From Cinnamomum chago (Eukaryota; Streptophyta; Magnoliopsida; Laurales; Lauraceae): a stretch of DNA of 64,000 nucleotides. The stretch covers positions 14,884,001-14,948,000 of the forward strand of contig CP142453.1 in the NCBI GenBank assembly GCA_038049695.1. Reading direction: 5' to 3'. Numbering within the stretch: the stretch's first letter is position 1; each line of letters starts with the position of its first letter. The notes beneath the pieces were generated by a model that worked only from the letters and a program-made list of their open reading frames with translations, did no database searches and was not told where the DNA came from. A program made the translations under genes and the position numbers. This document shows positions 1 through 11,419 of the stretch, in pieces.

Positions 1-3000
1 ACTATTTCAATTGTTGTCACTTGGCATCTGTCACTTCCAAGCCTAAAGTCTAAAGAGCCCAAAAGGAGAATATAAAGTCTCACGTTAGAATTTGAGTTCA
101 CTTTGAGAAAGTAGCACTCGACCAGTCCAGTTAAAAAAGGATACATTTATCCCAAATTATGGTTTATGGTCTATAGATGAGGATACTTATTCTGACAAAT
201 TTAAAACCAATGGGAGGTTGAGATTCAAGCATAGCTATCAGCTAGAGTACAAAGAAGGTTGGCCCAATGACACAGTATAGTTGATATTTTGAAAATATTG
301 CAACATTAACAGTAGAAGATTTCAATTGCTTGTCAATATTTTGGTACTCTCAAAACATCAACAAAATTGAAAATGTTGGTAATGTAGTGCAAAAGATCAC
401 AAAAACTATTGGAATAAAATGGAAATGACTATAAATATGTATTTAAAGAAAATATTTAAATGTAGTCCATATTTAATTATACTTTTAGAATTTTTATTAT
501 GTAGAGATGATTTATTTTTGACAACATATACCCAGTAATATACTAAGAAAACACCTCAAATATATAATGATAATTTACCCAGAACAATGTTTAAGACACT
601 AATCAGCAATTGGGGTCTGTTAGATGGTACGAATTTAAGGTAGTCTTCTCCAGAGAGTTTCAAAAGCACTCAAATTCTTGTCACAAACCAAATCATTGGG
701 ATTTTCCTGAATTCCAGCAAACAAACAGGTCCCATTTGATTTTTGGAATTTTTGTTTTTTTTTTTTTCTGTAGCTGATTTTGGAGTCCATCAATCCAATT
801 TCAGTATAACTGAGATTTCAGAGAATATAGAATGAAGGTTTGATTAGCATTTGGGATCTTAATACATTAGGACCTTAAAATAACAAATTTCAGTTATCAG
901 ACCCATTACCTTACAATTGTCTGCTAACAGAAGCAGTTATAGTCTGTTAGACAATCGAATCAGTGGGCCACACTTGTTACTATCCGATCAAGGCGAGCAA
1001 TCCCACCGTATGGTGCGGGCAATGTCAATGATGTGATGACCAACACGGAATCCTACTATCAATTGTGACTTTTGGGCAGATAGCATTCTCAAGTTGTGGT
1101 CCACCGAATTTCCTGACCTGATCATACCTTTCCCTCCAAACATGTGATGAGCGATATACACTTACGTGTTAATGTTTCTAATTTTGACAATGAAGTTTTC
1201 CAGCTGACTTTGGTCAGTTGGATACCACCCACCCACCAGGCACAGTTGGATGATTGGGTATGTTTGTGCAGCACTGTGGAAAATCGATTTTTTTAACAGC
1301 TTTGTCTCCATTATCTTTATTATCATAGCTTTGTTCCAACTACGTCGATGGACTAGTCTCTAGAGATTATATGTAAACGCTACTGTCCACATGCACAAGG
1401 TAAAACCACGGGAGGTGGCCAATTATATGAATTCCGTTTCTCCATTTCAATCTATCTAAACATTCCGACTCACTCTAATAGAAATCGTTTTTTTTTTTTT
1501 TCCAGAACTTAAAAAAAATGTTTATTTTTCAACTTTTCCCCAACCAATTGACCAATCGTGTGATTTTCTCCCTGTGAAAAGGCATTTTTATTTTCCATAC
1601 TTGTTTTTGCCGAAAATGTGGCTACATAAACATGCCCTTTAGATGGAAGAAATGAAGGCTGAGAAAATTCTCAAGTTTGAACTTGCATAAGTTTTTTACC
1701 TTATTTTCTCCCATTTTCTCTCCTCTTTCTTTTTTTTTTTTTTTTTTTTTTGTGGGGTGGGGGTGGGCTCGGGCTCTTAATGAGATAACGTTACCCCATC
1801 TTGTTTTTCTAATTTATCAATAATATTGATATGTTGTTTCATAAGTTACAATGAGATCAAATAAAAATGAATATGTTATTTTGCTTATAAGTAATGGACA
1901 CGAAATCTGGTCAGGGGCCTATTATTTGGACCTGAACCAAGGACTCACCTAATAATATAACAGGTTCTACATCATCTACCCAAACCCAGATAAATGCAAC
2001 CAAAGATCCAATATATACCCACATACTAGGTTTATTTTTCTCCCTATCCACCCAAATCCAACACAAATATATTTAACTGAGCCTAGTAAGGTCCATAGTT
2101 GTACAGTAAATAACAAAAAATATTAGTGAATTTATAACAATGTTGAAACATGCATATATTTCTTCAATTTTTCTTTCGAAGTAGTGGGGTCAATCAGCTA
2201 TGGACCATGGAAGGAACCCAACCCATCAACCACATAGGCCACACGTTTTTTTTTTCAGATTGAGTTCAAATATTGGGTCTACTACTACTCATCTATCTAT
2301 CCATTTGAGAGCAAATGCCATTATCACATATTCAAAGCAATAAGCAATCATCTAAATTACTAAGTTACAGACCCCACCTATACAAGGGAATGCTTGAGGT
2401 GAAGAACTTCAATTTTTCAGACCAGACCAGAATAGCTATCTTCTTATCTATCTCACTTTATTAACTTTTATTCACCTCTATTTTCTATTTTTTTTCGTAT
2501 TTAAATCTAAAGGAGTGATAGATCAAAAACATCTTTTAGATCAACACCACACCACATTAATTAAACAGATCTAAAACACCAAATTAAGCTAGATCTAATA
2601 GCGACAGGTATAATGAAATTTATCATACAGTTCCCGAACTTCAGTGATTTCAAAACAACTGCTGTTAAGGTCCTCCACTTGTTGCCACATGGGTCACTGG
2701 GCGCTGAGTGTGGGAAATCTGAAGAACCTTGATATACCCATCTCTTGTTGGCTGATGATCTTGGATTCTATTCCATAGGGCTCAAGGCCATTTGAGGAAC
2801 CTGTTGCTGTCGAAGCAGCAGTGTTTGAAGTCTGCATTTGCTATGACAAATGTAGAGGAAGGATTTTACAAAAAATAAATGTATAGGAAGGAATGAACAA
2901 ATAAGGGAATAATAAGTCAGTCTACAATGGAAGCCTGCCATCAAAGCTACGTCCACACTAGCCATGACTAATGTAAAGGAAAAGTAGGGAATGAACAAAT

Positions 3001-3034
3001 GAGGGGGCAAGAATTCACCTCTTAAGGAACAGGA
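1..3034. other. AT-rich non-coding DNA
   Basis: Only short open frames, poly-T runs (near 750, 1488 and 1731) and no family I can name. No coding signal on either strand. Confidence 0.6.
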
Positions 3035-3110
3035 GCCCATGTCGCAGTGGAAGGTGCTCACTATCACAACCTTAAATAAGGTTGTGGGTTTGAATCATGT
3101 TATAAGTTTA
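3035..3110 (+). mobile_element. SINE-like head (tRNA-related)
   Basis: GTCGCAGTGGAAGGTGCTCA followed by AAGGTTGTGGGTTTGAATC, resembling Pol III A and B boxes about 40 bases apart. Related to the copy at 5085-5310. Too diverged to be a tRNA gene. Confidence 0.45.
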
Positions 3111-4429
3111 ATACCCAATCAAAATCCCAGTTTTTAACTTTCTACACAGACCAAATGTCAGTTTCTCCTAGTAAATATATTTCTTTGTGGTTTTGGAAAT
3201 CACATCCACCCCAATGTTGACAAAATAATAGTAAAGAACTTGTAGCCAGCTTGGTAGACTGTAAATCAAATAATCACACCTAACCTAACTAGCATAACAG
3301 AAACCACATTCCCTTTTCAAATTTGACAAATGTTCTTAACCATATCCAAATCACACGGTAAAAACCCAACAAAGCGATCTATATAATTATATTACCAAAA
3401 TCACATAAGCACCCCTAGAGATTATCAAACCATGCTCTAATGAAAGATATCTCAGATTGATTGCAGAAAGAACACAAGATCAAGTAAAAAGATTGACAGT
3501 CGCAACAAAAATCATGAAGGAAACTTAAATATACAAATAACCCTCTCCATGTTTCTGAAGTTAGTGGGCCTTCATCTCACGCATGGCATATAAATGAGCT
3601 GATCAAAATACAACCCTGCCAGATACTATCACAACATTAGTAGCAATGCAATTTATTACACCAGACCATTAAGCAAAATGACACACTGGGAATGAAGATA
3701 GATAGAAAAACTAAGTCACAATTTATTGCCATGAGTACATAAACAGTGGCTTGTAATCTAATTGCAATTATGGGAGCTCATCAGGCCAAAAATTGCATTC
3801 ATAACATGATGAACTACGCTGGCCATAATCCATGCAAACAAATTATGTTGGTCATAATCCACGCGAATTATGGTAAAAAAGCAACGAAGCATCCAAGCAA
3901 ATTATAAGAAATTAAAGAACTGTGTTTATCTCCCTACATTAATTTGTAATAACATGAGGTGTAAATCCAATCCTATAAGATCCTGCCATCAACACTCAGT
4001 AAGCATGAGATGCACGTCATTTTGAAATTTATACATCAAACGGGAAAGCAACATCACAATGTAAAGGAGCACTGTTAATTAAAATAAAAGGCTCAACAAA
4101 AGTAACACTGCACACCTGTAGTAAAAAAACCGCAAAAACCAAATAAATGGGTATGTTAAAATATGGAAATTCAAAGACAAGATAGGAAATGCAAATCTCC
4201 CTCCCTCCCTCTCCCTCCTACAACAAAGCCTTATCCCATCAATCTGCATTTGGCAAAACCTCCCTCTCATGCATAAAAAGAAAGAAGAATACTCAGATCC
4301 AATGGAACAGTACTCAGATCTAAAGGATGCAAGACCCAACTCTTTTGTGAGTACTGTTCTTCTTTTGTGAGTTTTGTTCTTCTACTCAAATCTTATTCAA
4401 CGCCATGCTCTCACTTACTATGTTTTTCC
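3111..4429. other. Non-coding DNA
   Basis: AT-rich; the longest open frames are under 90 codons, of low complexity and without family motifs. Nothing further is seen. Confidence 0.5.
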
Positions 4430-5530
4430 TCATACAAGGCATTCAAATGATGGTCATATCAGACTCAGTTTTGATTGGTACCCCAGTTTTCCTAGCAATA
4501 GCATCTTCCGCTATCAGCCCTTCTGTTTGTCTCAAAGGGACAGTTCCTTTGCCTTATGTAAATCTGCCCAAACAATATTCTTTGAAAATTTTTTTAGCAG
4601 TAAGCATCCGCATCTCGGCCACATACTTTTTCATATTCTCTTCATCGCCCGACATTCAACTCCATATAACATACTAAGCCTAACTGCTGTCATATGAAAA
4701 TGACTGTTTAATCTAAGTGACACACGGCAATCACATAACACTATGATTGCTTGTCTCCTCAGCCCAACAAGCTGTACTGATCCTATTACCTATCTAACTC
4801 AGATCCTCCGTTCTATTCTATAGCAGCAAACTTTATCACATTGAGGTTAGGTTGTTTTCAATTTTGACTACCTCGACTTCCCTACTCTCAGATTCACTAA
4901 ACTTGGAACTCATATTTTGTCTAATCTGCTAATTTTTAACGCATTAGATGATCGCATTTCTCCAAAATTCCAATCCATCATTCACTTGTTTTCTTGTTTG
5001 ACTAATTAATGCTGGATCATTAGCAAACAACACAAAGGAATTCCATCTTGGTTATCTGCCATTAAGTTGTCCATAATTAATTAATTACGATGAATAAGTA
5101 TGGACTCAAAGTGGCCAACTCCATCAATAAACTCAAGTGTGGTCTCACAAACCGCTCTCATTCGTGTAGGTGCCCCCTCTTTACATGTCTTGCGCGTTTT
5201 TTTCTTTTTAATGTAACTTGAACACACAACCTCAAGGTTGCAACAGTGAGCACCTTCCACCCTGCCACAGGCGCTCTTGTATGAGTTTAATATAACCATC
5301 ACTTGAATGCCTTTTCAATTCAATGTTTTCCAAATTAATTGACAAAGCCAGGTCCTATGCCTTTCACTAAATCAAGAAGAACCAAGTGTAAACCTTTTCT
5401 CTTCTCCTAGAAATTTTCCATGGGTTGTCCTGGAAGAAATATAGCTTCTATAGCATACCTACCAGGCATAAATCTGAACAGGTTTTCTAAAAGACTAACA
5501 TAAATTTTGTACGCAATGCTTTCCTCTCCC
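4430..5530 (-). mobile_element. RTE-type LINE remnant (reverse transcriptase, decayed)
   Basis: Translating the minus strand in shifting frames gives RT blocks in the order expected for plant RTE LINEs: FMPGRYAIEAIFLPGQPME (near 5405-5485), a degenerate LFADD-region match reading ANDPALI with DGLEFWRNAI (near 4960-5030), and MLYGVECRAMK plus YVAEMRMLT (near 4600-4675). Stops and frameshifts occur throughout, so it is an old dead copy. A SINE-like insertion separates the first two blocks. Confidence 0.65.
5085..5310 (-). mobile_element. tRNA-derived SINE-like element inside the LINE remnant
   Basis: On the minus strand there is a tRNA-like head with AGGGTGGAAGGTGCTCAC and a B-box-like GTGTGTTCAAGTTACA, followed by poly-A-like sequence. 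It matches the plus-strand copy at about 3035-3110. It interrupts the RT blocks of the LINE remnant. Confidence 0.5.
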
Positions 5531-5682
5531 ACGGCTTCATCGTATGGCTCCTAGGTTTATTGAGATTAGAGAGAATATTCCATTCTGGTTTCTTATTTTC
5601 CTGTTTCAGCTTGTCAGTATACACCTCTCGTACTGCTTGCTTTTTCATGAAAGTAACTATTCAAATATATATATATATATAT

Positions 5683-5845
5683 ATGGGAAATATTTAAGTG
5701 AGGGATTCCCTCACCATGTGTGGTGAGGGACTCCCCTTTTTGGGAAGTTTCAAGTACAAAAAGGGCTTTTGTAGTTTTTGGAGAGATCCCCTTTTGTACT
5801 TGAAACTTCCCAAAAATGGGAGTCCCTCACTTGAATACCCCCCTA
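5683..5845. mobile_element. Foldback MITE between (TA)n tracts
   Basis: The left arm (5683-5766) and right arm (5788-5845) are inverted copies sharing AAGTGAGGGA, ACTCCC and GGGAAGTTTCAAGTACAAAA blocks. The left arm carries an extra 25-bp internal duplication around ATTCCCTCACC. Both ends abut TATATA tracts. No coding capacity. Confidence 0.7.
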
Positions 5846-6052
5846 TATATATATGTGGAAATGCTCATATGAGAATAACTCTCACATTGTTGTGAGAGTA
5901 AGTGGGGAGGACCCTCATATTTAGGCTGTTGGCATTAGATATGGATCCACTACCCCCCCCCCCCCCCTCCTCCCTCCCTCCCCCGGTTCTCTTTTTCTCA
6001 AAATAGTGCGAGAGTTATTCTCACAAGAGCAATTTCCATATATGGAAATGCG
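5846..6052. mobile_element. (TA)n-associated MITE, copy 1
   Basis: Terminal inverted repeats GGAAATGCTC...GAGAATAACTCTCAC and the matching right arm, ending at CATATATGG. The central loop GGCTGTTGGCATTAGATATGG is shared with three other copies in this window. A poly-C run (about 5955-5968) lies in the right half. Confidence 0.7.
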
Positions 6053-6215
6053 ACAGTTATAAGGTGCTCCCGGTGCACAAGTTGGGTGGGGCCCACCTGA
6101 TGGTCCATCTGAATGGACCACACACACTCTAAATTTTACATGGGGCACACCTTTGCACCCATCCGATGTACTGTATACCGTTGGATCGACTGCACGCCCA
6201 TCTGAATGGACTGTA

Positions 6216-6475
6216 TAACGTTAAACTTGTGGGGCCCGGATGGAGATGATAGGGGTCAGGGATGGGGTTGATTTTTCTGTAGAGATTAAGGGTCAGGGGA
6301 GATCTTTCGATCACCCCTAGTCCCAGTCCTAGGTGGGGCCCCACGTAACGTTAAACTTGTGGGGCCCGGATGGAAATGATAGGGGTGAGGGATGGGGCTG
6401 ATTTTTCTGTAGAGATTAAGGGCCAGGGGAGATCTTTCAATCACCCCTGGTCCCAGTCCTAGGTGGGGCCCCACG
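6216..6475 (+). repeat. Tandem duplication, two 130-bp units
   Basis: Units 6216-6345 and 6346-6475 both begin TAACGTTAAACTTGTGGGGC and end GGTGGGGCCCCACG. They differ at only a few positions, so the duplication is fairly recent. The open frames through it are repeats of each other and not a gene. Confidence 0.9.
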
Positions 6476-6479
6476 TTGA

Positions 6480-6959
6480 GGTGTGCACAGGAAGCCTAGC
6501 CTCGATCAACGAAGATCTACACCTCCAACGGTGTGATCGAGCCCTCAAACTCAAGCCCTAAGGCAACTCAGAGGAGAACACCCAAGAAACAACTCATGAC
6601 AAAAATACTTGTGTTTTTATTTTCAATAGCATACCTTACATCAAGAGTCCCCCTCTATAAAATATAAATAATAGAAGAACAACCTAAATAGGGAAACAAA
6701 ATTATTACATAATTGCTAAAATACCTCCACATGATTACTAAAATCTCTCCGATTAAATCAAATTAACTAAAACTACGAATCTAATTAAGGAAATCAAATT
6801 AATAGAAGGTCCCTTGGTGGTGGGCCCTCTTCTTTTTCGATTTTTCGGCCGTACTGCATCATGGCAAGAGTCTTCATATCACAAATAAAGACCCCATCTC
6901 TCTGAAAAATCCCCATGTTACGAAAATGAGTAAGAAGCTTTTATGTAATTTTTATATAT
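6480..6959. other. Non-coding DNA
   Basis: No gene or repeat recognised. Confidence 0.5.
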
Positions 6960-7560
6960 TGTTACTATTTTTCTGAATTTATATTTTTGGACCTGCCTAG
7001 TTGACCCACCAGGCCTGATCAAGTCCATCCATTATCGGACTGAGTCCTAGTGGAGGTCTTGGTTTTCGATTATGTTCTAAACTTGATGAGTTTCATTTGA
7101 CCTTTCTATGATAATTTGTTAAAACACAGGATTTGGAGCTTCAAGGACTCAATGGTTCTTATTTCCATTCATTTCTTTGTTTCAATGATATAAAAGTACC
7201 AATACCTACTTTATTTCAAGAAAATTATGTGTTTTTCTATTAATTGATAGTATAGGAAGTTTTTTTAAAAAATCAAATACACAGATTGGTACTTATCTCG
7301 TTAGGAATACTTGTTTAAAAGAGAATAGAATGACAAGTAGGAGATGGAAGGCATGTCTCCTCAATTATGTTAATTGGGCACATGCATGACATAAAAATAT
7401 TGGTTCTGATTAATTAAACAACTCACTTCGGAGCACATAATACTGACTTCTGAGTCACATACCACTTGGTAATCACTAGTAAAATGAGCTGATCTTATCT
7501 TGTAATTATGCCAAGATGGTCATTTTTGATAGGGTACAAGACATGAAAGAATCAATAGTA
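6960..7560 (+). repeat. Dispersed repeat, copy A
   Basis: Shares blocks in the same order with 16370-17120: GGTTTTCRATTATG, TTTGACCTTTCTATG, CATTYCTTTGTTTCAA, GAGTCACATA, and a final TAGGSTACAA. No coding motif; possibly an unclassified transposon. It ends just downstream of the bL17c stop codon. Confidence 0.55.
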
Positions 7561-7588
7561 GGATCTTCAAAATAATTTCAGACCATAC

Positions 7589-8841
7589 CTAGACAAGCTC
7601 AATGTAAGCCATGGGTGCACAGTCCCCTCGTCTTGGCAGAGTCCTGATGATTCTTGTATACCCTCCATCCCTATCCCCATATCTGTCTTGAACTTCCGCA
7701 AACAGGGCATGGACAATCTGCTTCTCATAAATAAATCCTAATGCCTGCCTTCTCTTGTGAAGAGAGCCATCCTTTGCCAGTGTGATCATTTTATCAACAT
7801 ACTTCCTCATAGCACGTGCCCTTGCTTTAGTGGTTAAGATCCGGCCATGCTTCAGGAGCTGAGTTGTGAGGCATCGGAGCAATGCTCGGCGCTGATCAGG
7901 AGGCCTGTTAAGCTTTGGCACTCGCCTGCCATGTCTCATGGCAAAGAATCTACCTCCATTTTGGATGATAACAAAGTTATGCTCAAAGCTGCCCATATCT
8001 GCACAAATGAGGTCCAATTTTAATAATCCTTCATGCTATCCACCAGAACTTTGTAAACATAATGTGTGGTTCATAAGATTGTCTTTGGCTTACAATGGAG
8101 ATTGATAATGAACACTCTATATTAAGAGCATTTCAAATGCCTTTTTTTTTTGGTAGAGGGAGTTCTAACTTCCAATTGATTTTTTGGAATAAATTGAGAA
8201 GGGGGAATTAGAATAAGATTTCAAACTTATTACATATGAGAGGAAAGATGAAATATATACTAAGGGCCCATTCTAATTTCTGGGATTTGTTTTCATGGGG
8301 TGAAGTGTGGGCAATCATTTAATACGAAAGCAGGGATATTTCATTGAACCCTTGTAAATCTCCAAGTTGGTCCTTCACTCCTCACCTCTTTCAATAGAAA
8401 ACCAATTCTAAGTAAACCCCAGAAATACATTACAACTAGGCATCATTATCATCATCTCAGCCTTTATCAAATTTATCTGGGGTCACCCAAAATAGGGTTT
8501 CTTTGAATAAGGAGAGAAAGCTGAAGAAAATGAATGTGAGAAAGCAGCATTCCATGGTTCAAGTTTGTATTCAAACATTTCAAATGAAAGAGGAAAAAAA
8601 AAAAAAGATCAAGCTTTTGTTGGGTACCTGAGCCGATTGAAAGAAGAGGATTCTCCATAGCGAGGCCTGTGAAGGATTTGGGCGAAATCGATTTGCGAGA
8701 TGAGGAGGATTTGAGGGAAAAGGAAGCAGAGGGTGGCTGGGACCGAAGAGAGGGGAGTCGTGGAGAGGGGATGGTAGGGAGTGCGAAGCGAAGAGAAGAC
8801 ATGCTCCAGCAACTGCTAGCAGTGAGAGAAGCAGATGCCAT
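7589..8841 (-). CDS. RPL17: Plastid 50S ribosomal protein bL17 (nuclear gene, two exons)
   Basis: Structural protein of the large plastid ribosomal subunit, encoded in the nucleus and imported into chloroplasts. Exon 1 is 8841-8628 and exon 2 is 7998-7589. The 629-bp intron has donor CAG|GTACCC and acceptor TTTGTGCAG, and the phase-1 junction restores an Asp codon. The product is 207 residues. Residues 1 to about 65 are rich in Ser, Pro and Arg with few acidic residues, as in a chloroplast transit peptide. The bL17 core runs from about residue 92 to the end: [18 protein letters not shown], then [10 protein letters not shown], then [19 protein letters not shown], and a terminal MAYIELV. The order and near identity match higher-plant plastid L17, and the length is close to the usual 205-215. 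The start is the first ATG of the open exon and gives a typical MAS- transit peptide. The open frame antisense to exon 1 (8669-8866) is a shadow. No lesions are seen. Confidence 0.95.
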
Positions 8842-9010
8842 TGAAATGGGAAACCAAAAACCCTAGCAGATGTAGTGTGCAAAGATGAGGGATATATCTT
8901 CCTTCCTTCCTTCCTCTGCTTCCTTGATCGATTGATTTCTTTCTTGTGGATAAGTGTATTGATGTAAGAAGGCTGTAATTGGGTCGGGTTGGGTGTTGGG
9001 TCTATGGACT
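8842..9010. other. Upstream region of the bL17c gene
   Basis: Short leader and promoter region with a TTCC repeat (about 8900-8915). No clear TATA motif at a convincing distance. Confidence 0.4.
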
Positions 9011-9014
9011 ATTT

Positions 9015-9240
9015 GGACATGGACCAGGTAGGAATTACATGGTCAGGACCACGGTTCCTCCCCCTTTGAGAGCTAAAGGTCTTGGCATTGACCTCCGGTT
9101 CCCCTCTCTTCAGGAACCAAGGTTGAATTTACTTATGCTACCACTTGGGAACTACAAGGGGTTTTATCCGACTTCTTTCTCGGACTGGAGGGATTAGTCT
9201 AGCCCAATGGATTGAGAACCCTCCCGTTTGGAAGAAAAAA
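9015..9240 (+). mobile_element. tRNA-derived SINE, diverged
   Basis: GGTCAGGACCACGGTTCCTC, a GAGAGCTAAAGGTCTTGGC block and GACCTCCGGTTCCC match the SINE at 34408-34560. The 3' part (GGAGGGATTAGTCTAGCCC, GAACCCTC) matches the SINEs at 31135 and 39314. It ends in GAAGAAAAAAAG. Confidence 0.6.
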
Positions 9241-10397
9241 AGGGTAGGTGCAATTAATCTGATTGGATTGGACCCTATTAGACCAACTTTGATAGGAGTA
9301 TAATTTGATTCGAGCCAATTATTTTATTATGGATATTGATTTCAAGCGGTTTGGATTTCATCTGTGGGATTTACTTAAGTCGCATGAGAAAATATACGGT
9401 GCCCCTGAAATAGGGCTTTTCTAAATCTCATTGAGGATTTATATAGTTGATAATTCTTTACATTCCATGTTTAGCTAGGACTGTGAAATCTCTTTAATCC
9501 ACCTTTGGCAAAGAAAGCCAAAATGAAAAAAATCCAAAAGGAAAGGAAAAAAAAACCTAGATAGAGAGTTCGACCCAAAGGGTGTGTTCAAATCTCATGG
9601 AGCAGGTCAGGCAAAAAAATACAATTGCCAAACATGAGTTTTTTAGATGGTGAAAAACAAATGAGGAATCCCAAGATTCCCTGATCAAATTCAAACCTGC
9701 CTGGGATGAATTTACAGGAGGTCTTCATTGATTTCCAAGTCCAATAGGTCCGAAATAACATTCCAAATGACGCAGCACAATAACTGCTTTTAATCCAATG
9801 CTAAGTGCCACTCAAATCCGAATGACGCTAGGACCTGACCTATTCATAAAAGGTGGACTTTGTTCTGAACAGTCTTAATTGATTAGTAGGCCCCGATCCG
9901 AGACATCAATGTCAATCTAACCCACTTTATAGGACTCACTACAGTTACCCTAGCCATCCAAATGTGGACGAGGATGTCAAAAGGAGAAGCCAGCTTGCAA
10001 GTTAGCCTGATTGAGCTTTTATGGGCTCAAGCTCAAGCTCAAGCTTGACTCATGAGCTAATCAATATGACTATATTGGCTAACATTCAACTTGATTCAGC
10101 TTAGTCAAGGGCTTGGCATGAGCTTGAGCTCAGCTTGATTAAGTTTACATATTTGTGCATATGAGATCAAACCTCAGATCAGCTTGTAACATACATAACA
10201 TGCATATATGTAGAAAACATCCAAGCCCTAGCCCAAACTCCAGCTCAGTTCAGTTAGTATAGCTCTATCTTGTGTTTGAGCAAATCTTTGGGCTCGATCA
10301 TGTGAAGACAATCCGAGCTTGAACTTTGCTCCTCAATCTCAAGAGTCTGAGCTTGAGCTTGAGCAGGACATGTCTGACTAATGAGTTCCATTGTGCA
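9241..10397. other. Non-coding DNA with AGCTTGAGCT-rich stretch
   Basis: No gene seen. From about 10010 to 10370 the sequence is packed with variants of AGCTTGAGCTC and its inverse, as in some decayed plant transposons. Confidence 0.45.
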
Positions 10398-10534
10398 TAT
10401 TGGCGGATTTAGGATTTTCATTTTGGTGGTGTTGGTAATGGTCAAGTTAAAAAGTTTAATAATATAATAAAAAAATTTATAGTGTTATTTAAGAAATTTC
10501 CCGAACCTCTCGTGGGTGCGTAGGTCCGCCCCTG
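10398..10534. mobile_element. hAT-type MITE, 137 bp
   Basis: Imperfect inverted ends (TATTGGCGGATTTAGG against CAGGGGCGGACCTACG) and an 8-bp flanking duplication with one mismatch: ATTGTGCA at 10390-10397 and ATTGTGCG at 10535-10542. An 8-bp duplication and CAGGGGCGGA-like ends fit the hAT superfamily. Confidence 0.65.
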
Positions 10535-10797
10535 ATTGTGCGAGCCATGCTTCAAAATAATGCTGTAGTTGAAGATCCCAGCCCTCTCATTGTTCTTATT
10601 ATCATAGAAATGGTTTTTCTTTCTTGCCGTATATTATGCCGCTGAGTTGATACCGTTGATATGTGGATGATGATCATATTATTCCTTAGGGTAGTAAGGA
10701 GCCTAGGCAGGATGATCTTCAAATTGCTCTCGTAGATATCAATTGGAAGATACTCGTCACATTGGGGTTGAAACTTCACCAACGGAATGCCTTATAT

Positions 10798-10880
10798 CTG
10801 CCATCCTGCATAGCTCAGCTGGTTAAGAACATGTATATATGAGTTCAAATCCTTTTGTATGGGGTAAAAAACCCCATATC
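10798..10880 (+). mobile_element. tRNA-like SINE fragment
   Basis: TAGCTCAGCTGGTTAAGAAC (A-box-like) and GAGTTCAAATCC (B-box-like) with GGGTAAAAAA after it. It cannot fold as a complete tRNA, so it is read as a SINE head. Confidence 0.5.
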
Positions 10881-11419
10881 TAGACTAATAATGCATCCCA
10901 TAAATCAACCCTATAGGGGGCATGCAGACATTTGAATGCTTTTAGAAGGTGTTTATTTTACTTATGATAATCCATTTATTCAGTCTGATTTGCGTTTAAC
11001 TACACCCACCCTTGCACAAAAATGAGACACCCCAGGTGGCCAGCCCACTGGCACTTCAGTCATAGAAGAAACTGGGCATTGTCCTCTTGCAGTCGAGAGT
11101 CATGGGTTGCTGCATGCAAATTTAGCACTTGTTTCGTAACAAAGCAAAGTGTTTTCTATCTTTACAAAACCAAAAGAAGAGTACTGATGAAGTGGTACAT
11201 ATCTTTACAAGTGATCAGGAACAGAGGACCTTACAGTGGACAACATTATAGCCATCCTTCGGAAAGGTGAACCACGTCTGGACATCTAAAGGCCAAGGTA
11301 TGCCTCCTTGTTTCCCCTCTATGGGAATAAATACAAGGATCCTACAGAACTTACAAGGTGTATAACTCAAATCTAGGATCATCTATAAACGAGTCATTAA
11401 CCCGAAGATTTTCAGGCAA
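10881..11419. other. Non-coding DNA downstream of the LOR gene
   Basis: Probably includes the LOR 3' UTR close to 11419. Otherwise nothing is recognised. Confidence 0.4.

Noticed and set aside
6129..6474. Two related minus-strand open frames
   Set aside because: They are the two copies of a 130-bp tandem duplication read in the same frame; no family match.
8580..8882. Alternative frames over bL17c exon 1
   Set aside because: Only the 8841 frame splices to the bL17 core and gives a transit peptide.
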